Source: Sphingobacterium hungaricum
GTDB lineage: Bacteria; Bacteroidota; Bacteroidia; Sphingobacteriales; Sphingobacteriaceae
Assembly: GCF_015210005.1 (NCBI RefSeq)
Contig: NZ_MU158698.1
Location: 3,209,273 to 3,273,272, forward strand
Direction: 5' to 3'
DNA length: 64,000 nt
Shown here: positions 35,432 through 43,017 of the stretch, in pieces
Position numbering within the stretch: the stretch's first letter is position 1
Layout: every line of letters starts with the position of its first letter
Notes under the pieces: generated by a model
What the model was told of the DNA's origin: nothing
What the model saw: only the letters and a program-made list of their open reading frames with translations
Databases searched by the model: none
Translations under genes and position numbers: made by a program

Positions 35432-36109
35432 CTAATAACCGAATTCTTCAAAGTTTGCCTTTTCCATTTCAACCCAGCTTGACCAATATGATTTTCCCGT
35501 AGAACCAGCTCCAAGGGGGTCAATTGTATAGAAATCGGGAATAATTTCAAATCGCTTTCTTGTTGATGACTCGGTTAAAAGATGAGCAAGACATGCTAAT
35601 AATTTATCAAAAGAGGAGAAAATAATTTCACTTAAGCCCTCTAAGTCTCCGCCATACTCGTGATCATAAACCCTTATTGGAAAATCTTTGTTGTCTTTTT
35701 TATTTCGAGTGTCAAAAACTAAAGGACCTGTATCATTACCTTCGTCTGCAAAGGGAATAAATCCAAGCGGAATTAATTCTTCCGCTATAAACCAATCCAG
35801 ATTATCTATTATTTGTTCCAACGGATTTGTAGGCATCGAATTTGGAAGTCTAACATACGGAAAATCACAATCTTCGAAGAAATAACGTTTGTGCCATGCA
35901 ATAAAGCTGTCTGGAAATTGAATATTAAACCTCATTTCAACGTTCTTATAATCATCAGAAGTTAATGTTCCAGGAATAAGCTTCCATTTATACCAGCCAT
36001 TGCTGTTAACTGGAGATGCCATCATTTCTTTTGGAACGTTGTCAGTATAAACAGACATCATACCTGTATGGCTTAAGTTTTCGAAAAATTGTTCAATTAT
36101 ATCAGGCAT
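35432..36109 (-). CDS. SMI1/KNR4 (SUKH) family protein
   Basis: The 225-residue protein fits the SUKH superfamily: a core with FNIQFPDSFIAWHKRYF (the 'lP.d...f....n'-type element), then LGFIPFADEGNDTGPLVFDTRN..DFPIRVYDHEYGGDL, typical of SMI1/KNR4 ('fa.dg.gn...D'). In bacteria such proteins often act as immunity partners against nuclease toxins. No toxin gene is next to it, so this may be an orphan immunity gene. It lies between 23-bp direct repeats and its 3' end is duplicated at 33570-33714. Confidence 0.82.
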   Translation of the reverse strand: MPDIIEQFFENLSHTGMMSVYTDNVPKEMMASPVNSNGWYKWKLIPGTLTSDDYKNVEMRFNIQFPDSFIAWHKRYFFEDCDFPYVRLPNSMPTNPLEQIIDNLDWFIAEELIPLGFIPFADEGNDTGPLVFDTRNKKDNKDFPIRVYDHEYGGDLEGLSEIIFSSFDKLLACLAHLLTESSTRKRFEIIPDFYTIDPLGAGSTGKSYWSSWVEMEKANFEEFGY

Positions 36110-36120
36110 AATATTGTTTA

Positions 36121-36143
36121 ATTTATTTCCATTCTATTTAGCT
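36121..36143. repeat. 23-bp direct repeat, copy 2 (overlaps VOC gene 3' end)
   Basis: Exact match to 35289-35311. The last ten bases lie in the stop-codon end of the VOC gene, so that gene's 3' end looks to be the parental sequence and the other copy the duplication. Confidence 0.8.
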
Positions 36144-36556
36144 GGTGAAAAGTCCACGATCCATTCGATTCCGAATTTATCTCTAAACATGCCATAATAG
36201 CCCCAATTGCTTTCCTCAATGGGTACTTCCACCTCTCCGCCTTCTGAAAGTCCGTTAAATAACTTATCAGCTTCTTCACGGCTTTCTGCTCGGATGGCTA
36301 TTTTAGATCGGTTTTCAGTTTCGCTTACGCGACCCAAAACTTCAGGAACATCGTTTGCCATTAATGTATTGTTGCCGATAGGCAATTCGATATGCATGAT
36401 CTTATTTGCCTCATGTGCTGCGACGGGAAATTCAGCAGTTGAAATATCTTTGAAACGGATAATTCTTGCAAACTCTCCACCAAAAACTGATCTGTAAAAA
36501 TTAAATGCTTCTTCGGCATTTCCATTGAAATTAATATGAGGATTGATAACTGCCAT
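36134..36556 (-). CDS. VOC family protein, PhnB/3-demethylubiquinone-methyltransferase-like
   Basis: The 140-residue protein shows the one-domain VOC/PhnB arrangement: INPHINFNGNAEEAFNFYRSVFGGEF at the start and ESNWGYYGMFRDKFGIEWIVDF at the end (the GxxRD.fG..W motif). The usual metal ligands are not all recognisable, as in many PhnB-type members. Enzymatic role unknown. Its last codons overlap a 23-bp direct repeat that recurs beyond the neighbouring SMI1 gene. Confidence 0.88.
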   Translation of the reverse strand: MAVINPHINFNGNAEEAFNFYRSVFGGEFARIIRFKDISTAEFPVAAHEANKIMHIELPIGNNTLMANDVPEVLGRVSETENRSKIAIRAESREEADKLFNGLSEGGEVEVPIEESNWGYYGMFRDKFGIEWIVDFSPAK

Positions 36557-36777
36557 AGTTTTAGTTTTATAATAGATTTACTGAAAGAATAATTTATTAA
36601 TACAGATTATTTTTGTGATCCAAATTCAATAAAAGTCCTAAACAAATATACTGAAATACTAGATATCAAAAATCTGCGAACAGGAAAACTTCAAGCCTTA
36701 GTCTTTGAATATAAGAGTTTTTCAAAATACATTCGCTTTTGATTAAAATCTAAATACTATCTTAGCTGATAGAAATT

Positions 36778-37065
36778 ATGTATAATAAATTTATTAAAGT
36801 TGTAATTATCTTGGTTCTCATAGTGATCTTCTTTGGCCCAAATCTGTCGTTCGTTATGGGAGAAAACCAAGAATTTGGATTTCCCTTTGCCTACCTCAGC
36901 CGTAAAACCTTCGAATCCAATATAGGAAATAGCCTGACCTATGGCTTTAACCTGAACTCTTTCAGTTACAATCTTCTTCTTTTTATCGGTTTAATTGCCC
37001 TATTTCTTTTTATAAACAAGCGAAGAATAAAAAGTAAAAATTTAAAAGTAAAAATTCAAAAGTAA
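36778..37065 (+). CDS. Small membrane protein of unknown function
   Basis: The 95-residue protein has two hydrophobic helices (FIKVVIILVLIVIFFGPNL at the N terminus, NLLLFIGLIALFLFINKRR near the C terminus) around a short external loop. The C terminus is basic, and its last codons run into the KSKNLKVKIQK-type AAAAGTAAAAATT simple sequence also seen in the palindromic array at 6.9 kb. It may have been extended by that repeat. Confidence 0.55.
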   Translation: MYNKFIKVVIILVLIVIFFGPNLSFVMGENQEFGFPFAYLSRKTFESNIGNSLTYGFNLNSFSYNLLLFIGLIALFLFINKRRIKSKNLKVKIQK

Positions 37066-37383
37066 AAAAACCGGTCTGGCTGTTAATAGATGGCAGATAA
37101 AAGCTTTACGCGACTTCACATCCAAATATTTATTTCTTATTCTTTGCTCCTTACGGCACCATAACCATCTTCACAATCATCACTTTGAACAAGTTAAAAG
37201 GCAAAAGAGTACTTACAAAATTGTTCGTTGAGATAAAATTGGTTGAGTTTAAAGCAACGAGTGATCTTAAATAATTTTGATTAAAATCAAGAAATAGCAC
37301 AACTTTTTAGGAATATTTATGTTAATAATATTTATCTTATCGAATCCTATTCTATTGTGTAAATGAAATTATCGAATTTTTAA
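37066..37383. other. Gap before the zinc-ribbon/SPFH operon
   Basis: 318 bp of mostly AT-rich DNA. It begins with an AAAAGTAAAA-type repeat tract. The operon promoter must lie here, but no perfect TAnnTTTG with a -33 partner was seen. No RNA or ORF of interest. Confidence 0.45.
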
Positions 37384-38688
37384 ATGGCAAAAAGAATTAA
37401 AGCGATTAAATGTCCACAATGTGGCAGTACAAAACAGAAAGAAATTGACGAACATCACTTCAAGTGTTTGAACTGTGATACAGAGTACATTTTAGATTCA
37501 GACGATATCAATATTATACATCGGTATGATTATCCTTCGTCTGGCGTTGCTCCTGTAAATAGCAAAAAAATTATTTATATCATCCTTGCATTACTGGCGA
37601 TTCCTTTATTTATATTTATATTTTCATCTATTTTTTCTACGGATAATGCAATCGTTAAAGAGTTAAGTAATAAAAAATATACCTGGGAAAGCGGTTCGGA
37701 AATGCTTGCTTTTGTTGATGAAAAAGGAGATATAAAACAGTTTATTGTTGGTTCTATAGACTATCCCAGTGGCCAAGGTCGCGATGAACGAGTGAGAGGA
37801 GAACTTTATTGGTCCGTTTACGACATTAAATCTGGCAAATTGGATCAAGTGATGAAGTTTAATGACATAAAAGAAAATGGCTTTATCTCGTCTACAGATT
37901 TCTCATTGAAAAAATTCAATGATGGCGCAATCTATTTTGTTTATAAAAAGAACAAAATCTATAAGTATGACATCAAATTGAAGAATTTAGTACAGATAAA
38001 TGCAGTATTGCTAGAAGATATTCCTCAACTCAAAAGCGGAATCGGAAATATAATTAGCGAAGATTACTATTACGCTTTAAGCATTACGTCCAATACGGGC
38101 AAAAAAGTTATCTATTTTCCATCAACAAAGATTTATGTGGAAGGAGATATTTACAGCATGGCCAGAAGCAATGACATAAAAATGCCAAATCCAACTGTAG
38201 TTACTGAGTTTACCCACTCAAATTCGAATCCGAGTTATGTGATAAAATACCAGGTGTCAGAACAAGTTGGCTATCCAATCTATATAGAGCCTCGATTTAA
38301 AGTAAGTTTCGACGAGAATGAAAATCCGACTGAAGTCACTATAGACAAATACGATAGCGAACGCAGTTTCGTCCAAAACTATAAAATTATAAATCCTGAA
38401 AGTGTTCATTATAAACTCAAAATTTTGGGATACACAGATAAATACATTTTCATTTGCTACAAAAACAGCATTCAAGGAGGAGAAAAATTTCATATTCAAA
38501 TGCTTGATTATACAGGCAAAATTCAATGGAGTACGGTTACCGATTACGAATATATTTATGACGATTCCGCCGTTTCAGAAAGCATGGGAGTATTTTTCAG
38601 GTCGCATCAAGATTTCATTTGGATGAATAATAGCGGTAAGATTGAAAAAACATTTAGGAGAAACGATATTACATTTGACATAAAGTAA
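37384..38688 (+). CDS. Zinc-ribbon membrane protein with a large extracytoplasmic domain, copy 1
   Basis: The 434-residue protein begins with a TFIIB/rubredoxin-like zinc ribbon (CPQC at 10-13, CLNC at 28-31). A Pro/Ser linker and one membrane helix follow (~61-83). The large strand-rich C-terminal domain (~100-434) has propeller-like motifs such as SGKLDQVMKFNDIKENG, GAIYFVYKKNKIYKYDI and LDYTGKIQWSTVTDYEYIYD. The ribbon therefore faces the cytoplasm and the rest the other side. It is a paralogue of the next gene (7-bp gap). No established function; a membrane sensor coupled to the SPFH protein is an inference. Confidence 0.75.
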   Translation: MAKRIKAIKCPQCGSTKQKEIDEHHFKCLNCDTEYILDSDDINIIHRYDYPSSGVAPVNSKKIIYIILALLAIPLFIFIFSSIFSTDNAIVKELSNKKYTWESGSEMLAFVDEKGDIKQFIVGSIDYPSGQGRDERVRGELYWSVYDIKSGKLDQVMKFNDIKENGFISSTDFSLKKFNDGAIYFVYKKNKIYKYDIKLKNLVQINAVLLEDIPQLKSGIGNIISEDYYYALSITSNTGKKVIYFPSTKIYVEGDIYSMARSNDIKMPNPTVVTEFTHSNSNPSYVIKYQVSEQVGYPIYIEPRFKVSFDENENPTEVTIDKYDSERSFVQNYKIINPESVHYKLKILGYTDKYIFICYKNSIQGGEKFHIQMLDYTGKIQWSTVTDYEYIYDDSAVSESMGVFFRSHQDFIWMNNSGKIEKTFRRNDITFDIK

Positions 38689-38695
38689 AGAGAGC

Positions 38696-40006
38696 ATGAA
38701 TCCTAAGAAATCAGTAATTCGATGTCCAGAATGTGGCTCGAAGAAAACAAAGTACATCGACGATCAGGTATTTTCTTGCCTGAGTTGTTCAGCCTCGTTT
38801 TATGTTGAAACAAACCAGACGACAGTCAACCACAAGCACACGTATAATGCTACACCAAAACCAGCTCCTGTCAGTTCACAAGCAAAAAAGACAATACTGG
38901 TCTGTTTGGGAGTTTTTGCTTTGTTATTTCTATTTTTTATCTTCATGATCAAGCCAGGGGATAATCCTGAACATGGATTAGGGCCAATAACTAATGATAA
39001 AGCAAAGTACACATTTGATGTAGCTGACTCAAAAGCTTTTATTGACCAAAGTAAAAATCCAAAATTATTTATAACGGGCAGTATTCAATCATCAGACTAC
39101 CAAAACAATAAATACAAAAATCAGAATTATTGGGCAGTATATGATGTTGTTAAGGGAGCTTATGAACAGATTGCGCCTGTAGATAATAATGCTAACGGAT
39201 CGATCGGGATTAATAGGTTAAAATCTTATAAGCTCGATGATGGAAACATTTATACGATTGCAGGTGAAACGATGTTGTTTAAGTATGATTTAATTACCAA
39301 AAGCATGCAGTTATTAAATAGCGAAATCATTGGCAACGTGAAGGAGCTGCAAAGCGGTATCGCATCGATTGTAAAAACATCACATAATTTTTCTGCTTTT
39401 GAAATAAGGTCAAATAGCGACAAAAGAGTCACTTACTACCCTATTTCTAAGCTGTATAACACCGATAATTTCGACTACACAATAAAAAATCATTCCTACC
39501 CGAACGATAAGCCTACAGTGTTCTTTTATCCAACGGCTAACCAGCCATCATTCTTGGTTCGTTACACCGCCAATTATAGCGTGGGTTATCCATTTTGTTT
39601 CAATCCGAGTATCGACTCGGAATTCGACGAAAACGAAAACTTTAAAAGCGCATCATTTAGCAATTACTGGGTGACGGCATCGCGATTAATCGACATGCAG
39701 GCGCTGAATACCAGCAACAAAGTCTACGACATGACTTTGCTAGATTTCCGCGATGGAATTGTCGCAGTCGCTGTCAAAACCAGCAATGTCGCCACAGAAA
39801 AATTAATGATCCAATGGCAAGACTACGACGGCAAATTGCTTTGGTCTTCGCCTTCGGATGTTACTTATTTATATGATTATAGCGGAACAATTAGTAAAGA
39901 ACATGGTTTATTAGTAGGTAGCGATGATAAATATTATTTTTATGACAACCAAGGTACGCTCGTAAAGGAATTAGAATTAGAGGAATTGTCATTTGATTTA
40001 GATTAA
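38696..40006 (+). CDS. Zinc-ribbon membrane protein with a large extracytoplasmic domain, copy 2
   Basis: The 436-residue protein has the same architecture: CPEC at 10-13 and CLSC at 28-31, a membrane helix at about 64-87, then a domain with the same conserved blocks as copy 1 (YWAVYDVVKGAYEQI, DGNIYTIAGETMLFKYDL, YSVGYPF-CFNPSIDSEFDENENFKSAS, WQDYDGKLLWSSPSDVTYLYD). Tandem duplication within one operon is clear. The proteins differ most in the juxtamembrane region. It is followed 18 bp later by the SPFH gene. Confidence 0.75.
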   Translation: MNPKKSVIRCPECGSKKTKYIDDQVFSCLSCSASFYVETNQTTVNHKHTYNATPKPAPVSSQAKKTILVCLGVFALLFLFFIFMIKPGDNPEHGLGPITNDKAKYTFDVADSKAFIDQSKNPKLFITGSIQSSDYQNNKYKNQNYWAVYDVVKGAYEQIAPVDNNANGSIGINRLKSYKLDDGNIYTIAGETMLFKYDLITKSMQLLNSEIIGNVKELQSGIASIVKTSHNFSAFEIRSNSDKRVTYYPISKLYNTDNFDYTIKNHSYPNDKPTVFFYPTANQPSFLVRYTANYSVGYPFCFNPSIDSEFDENENFKSASFSNYWVTASRLIDMQALNTSNKVYDMTLLDFRDGIVAVAVKTSNVATEKLMIQWQDYDGKLLWSSPSDVTYLYDYSGTISKEHGLLVGSDDKYYFYDNQGTLVKELELEELSFDLD

Positions 40007-40024
40007 GAACAAAAAACCGAGACT

Positions 40025-41038
40025 ATGCTTAAGAAATTTTTCAACAAACAGTTAGCTAGTGTAATAGAATGGAAAAATCCCGATGTAAACACTTTGCTTT
40101 ATAAATTTCCATCGACACACGATGAAATCAAAGATGCGAGCAAACTCATTCTTGCTCCAGGGCAAGGTTGTGTGCTGGTTTACGAAGGCAGGATTAAAGA
40201 TGTACTAACAGAACCAGATACCTATAATCTTGAAACTGACAACCATCCTTTTGTCACGACATTGCTCAAGATTCGCCAAAATTTTGAAAGCGAACATAAG
40301 CTGAAAGTATATTTTTTCCGTACAGCAGATGTTGTCAATCAATATTGGGGTACAGCTTCGCCAATAAAATACGTTGACGCATCTTATAACCTTCCAGTCG
40401 AATTGGGATTAAACGGCAATTTCTCTTACAAAATAAACCAGCCCCTATTTTTGTTTACCAACATCATCGGTGCACAAGACGAATTTTCGACCGATGCGAT
40501 GAAGCAAGTGATTGTTGAACGGATTATCAATCAGTTGCGAAATCTTTTTGCGAAGCATAAATATGAATACAATTCGATTGATGCTAAGCTTATTGAGATT
40601 GAAGAAGAAATAGGTACGCAGATTACTCCAGACTTTGAGAGCCTTGGATTGCAGCTTACGGATTTTAACATCACGGGTACGCTGTTCGATGAAAACACCA
40701 TGGAACGCATCGGGCGCATCGCAGATATTACGACCGACACTGCAGCCGCGGCGCAAGCGGGTTTATCGTATACCGAAATGGAAAAATTGCGTGCGTTGAG
40801 GGATGCAGCAAAAAACGAAGGCGGTTTGGCGGGCATGGGAGCTCAGCTAGGTGTAGGCATGGAAATAGGAAAGTTATTTTCGACGGAAAAAGACAGCTTT
40901 ACGCATAAGATTGCTGAAGAAAATAGCGACGCTATTTCAAAGCTTCAAAAACTAAAAGTGTTGGTCGATGAGCAAATCATCACGCAAGAAGAGTTTAACG
41001 AACTTAAAAAACAAATTTTAAACAACATGAACCTGTAG
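40025..41038 (+). CDS. SPFH/Band-7 domain protein with C-terminal SHOCT motif (YdjI-like)
   Basis: The 337-residue protein has an N-terminal DEIKDASKLILAPGQGCVLVYEGRI, the start of the SPFH-like (YdjI/virion-core-like) family. It continues LPVELGLNGNFSYKINQPLFLF and the SPFH end LGLQLTDFNITGTLFDENTMERIGRIADI. A Gly/Ala linker leads to a SHOCT motif (ISKLQKLKVLVDEQIITQEEFNEL). No transmembrane segment is seen, so it is likely a peripheral scaffold on the cytoplasmic face. SPFH proteins oligomerise and cluster membrane partners; here those would be the two zinc-ribbon proteins and the small membrane protein. Confidence 0.85.
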   Translation: MLKKFFNKQLASVIEWKNPDVNTLLYKFPSTHDEIKDASKLILAPGQGCVLVYEGRIKDVLTEPDTYNLETDNHPFVTTLLKIRQNFESEHKLKVYFFRTADVVNQYWGTASPIKYVDASYNLPVELGLNGNFSYKINQPLFLFTNIIGAQDEFSTDAMKQVIVERIINQLRNLFAKHKYEYNSIDAKLIEIEEEIGTQITPDFESLGLQLTDFNITGTLFDENTMERIGRIADITTDTAAAAQAGLSYTEMEKLRALRDAAKNEGGLAGMGAQLGVGMEIGKLFSTEKDSFTHKIAEENSDAISKLQKLKVLVDEQIITQEEFNELKKQILNNMNL

Positions 41039-41042
41039 TCTT

Positions 41043-41282
41043 ATGAAATACATCGTGGCCTTTATACTTACATTATTAATACTAACTACGCTAACGTATT
41101 TTGTATTATTGACATGGGATATCAATTTATTTCATGCAGAATATCTGGGCAAAGCATATGCTACATTCGGTCTATTAGTTGCTGGTTCCCTTTTGTTGAC
41201 GTTAGTTATCGCGCTATTCTTTGGCGGTAGCCGAAATAAATACGACAAATCAGCTACCGGAGTAGCGCAACGGAAATTATAG
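41043..41282 (+). CDS. Small two-helix membrane protein, last gene of the SPFH operon
   Basis: The 79-residue protein has two membrane helices (YIVAFILTLLILTTLTYFVLL and FGLLVAGSLLLTLVIALFF) joined by a short loop, and a basic C-terminal tail (SRNKYDKSATGVAQRK). It starts 4 bp after the SPFH stop, so co-translation is likely. No known domain. Confidence 0.7.
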   Translation: MKYIVAFILTLLILTTLTYFVLLTWDINLFHAEYLGKAYATFGLLVAGSLLLTLVIALFFGGSRNKYDKSATGVAQRKL

Positions 41283-41399
41283 TTATTTCAACATAAAAGC
41301 TTTTTCGATTCGTGCCTTATCATTCTTTGCATTGATAAGGCTTATCGAAGCGCAGATGACGCTAAAATTAAGCTAAAAAATCACTTGTTATAAATTGTG

Positions 41400-41407
41400 T
41401 ATCTTTG
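41400..41407 (+). promoter_or_regulatory. Bacteroidetes -7 box (TATCTTTG) upstream of the DEAD-box gene
   Basis: A perfect TAnnTTTG lies 32 nt before the ATG at 41440. The only upstream TTG (41385) is at a non-standard 12-nt spacing, so the -33 half is uncertain. Confidence 0.65.
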
Positions 41408-41439
41408 TAGCTTATTTAATAGCTCCGCAAGGAAAATTC

Positions 41440-42753
41440 ATGCAATCAAATTCCAACAAGAAATCCTCTTCAAGTACCTCAGGTACTTCACGTAATAAAA
41501 AACAAAACGCATCTAACAGACCCGGTTTCGGGAAATCCGCAACTTCTAAAGACCGAAGAAATGATAAGCCAAAGCAATTTGGCCAATCAGCTGCGCAAGA
41601 TGCCAATCCTAAAAAATCTTCTAAGAAAGATGCTAAAAAAGGCAAAGAATTAGATTTTAACCTATTAATTCAACCTGCTAAGCCAGTTGTTGAAGAAAAA
41701 GTGACTATCGAAACCCGCTTTGACGAAATGAATATCCATCCGGCTATTCTTGGTAATTTGGGTAAAATGGGATTTGTACATCCGACAGAAATTCAGGTAA
41801 AAACTTATGATCAATTGGTCGAGGGAGAAAATCTTATTGGCATAGCCAATACGGGAACCGGAAAAACCGGAGCATTTTTAATTCCAGTTTTACAGCGCTT
41901 GTTAAAAAATAACCAACGTTTCTTAACGCTGGTAGTCGTGCCAACGCGCGAATTGGCTTTACAAGTTTTTGAAGAATTCAACAAGCTGACTTTGGGCATG
42001 AAATTCAAAGCGACCTGCTTTATTGGCGGTACAAATATCGAAAAAGATTTACGCGCATTAAAAAGCCCTTACGACATTGTAATAGCGACTCCTGGACGCT
42101 TGATCGACCTGAAAGACCGTGGTGGCATCAAACTGACTAATTTCGAAGTTTTGATTTTGGACGAATTTGACAAAATGCTTGACATGGGCTTTATTAGAGA
42201 TGTTCGTCGGATTGTCGATCAAATGCGCAACCGAAAACAAACACTTCTATTCTCAGCTACTAAAGACCCTAAGCAAGCGACGATTATTGATGAAATCATC
42301 AGCAAGCCCTTGTTGGTGCAAGTGAGTTCAGGTACAACGAGTTCGACTAACGTGGACCAAAACGTGATCCATGTCAAGAAAAGTGAAAATAAATTTAATC
42401 TCTTAGTCGGATTGCTTCGCAAAGAAGAATTCTCCAAAGTGATTTTATTTTCAGAAATGAAACACGTAGCCTCGCGCTTAAGCAAAAAATTAAATGCTAG
42501 CGGCATCAAGTCTGATTGCATTCATGGCGACAAATCACAGAACTATCGAGTCAATGCTTTGGATAAATTCAAAAATGGACAGATTAGCGTTTTAGTAGCC
42601 ACAGATGTTGCTGCACGCGGAATTGATGTGAGTGATGTAACCCACGTTATTAATTACCAGCTTCCGAAAGACTACGACACCTATATTCATCGTGTAGGAA
42701 GAACCGGAAGAGCTGGCAAAACAGGAATTGCATTGACTTTTGTTGATGCTTAA
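41440..42753 (+). CDS. DEAD-box RNA helicase
   Basis: The ATG at 41440 (MQSNSNKKSSSS), preceded by an AAGGAAAA sequence, is chosen over an upstream GTG at 41395. At 437 residues it comprises a disordered basic Ser/Lys-rich N terminus (~1-85), then the helicase core: Q-motif FVHPTEIQVKTYDQ, motif I ANTGTGKTGAFLIP, Ia VVPTRELALQV, II LDEFDK (DEFD rather than DEAD), III SAT, and VI YIHRVGRTGRAG. It unwinds RNA, likely in ribosome assembly or cold adaptation. The basic tail is at the N terminus rather than the usual C terminus. Confidence 0.93.
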   Translation: MQSNSNKKSSSSTSGTSRNKKQNASNRPGFGKSATSKDRRNDKPKQFGQSAAQDANPKKSSKKDAKKGKELDFNLLIQPAKPVVEEKVTIETRFDEMNIHPAILGNLGKMGFVHPTEIQVKTYDQLVEGENLIGIANTGTGKTGAFLIPVLQRLLKNNQRFLTLVVVPTRELALQVFEEFNKLTLGMKFKATCFIGGTNIEKDLRALKSPYDIVIATPGRLIDLKDRGGIKLTNFEVLILDEFDKMLDMGFIRDVRRIVDQMRNRKQTLLFSATKDPKQATIIDEIISKPLLVQVSSGTTSSTNVDQNVIHVKKSENKFNLLVGLLRKEEFSKVILFSEMKHVASRLSKKLNASGIKSDCIHGDKSQNYRVNALDKFKNGQISVLVATDVAARGIDVSDVTHVINYQLPKDYDTYIHRVGRTGRAGKTGIALTFVDA

Positions 42754-42779
42754 TTCATAAGTCCTACTCATTTGATAAA

Positions 42780-42810
42780 ACATGCCTGCTCTTTAGCAGG
42801 CATGTTTTGT
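42780..42810 (+). terminator. Terminator of the DEAD-box gene
   Basis: ACATGCCTGCT CTTT AGCAGGCATGT is a perfect 11-bp stem, followed by TTTGTTTG. Confidence 0.9.
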
Positions 42811-43017
42811 TTGTGGGCTATTCCGACAGAACCTTTTCATCTCGTAAGGTTGATGCAATAACCAATATTCTTTAACTGAAAATTGGATGATGGAAAATTC
42901 AATTTTAAAGTTTTAGGACAATAAGATAATCGAGGTGAGAATTTCTGATATTGAGACTTAATTGATATCTTTCATTTTCAAATATTTTCGTTTTTGATAA
43001 CAATTCATGAAAGGAGT

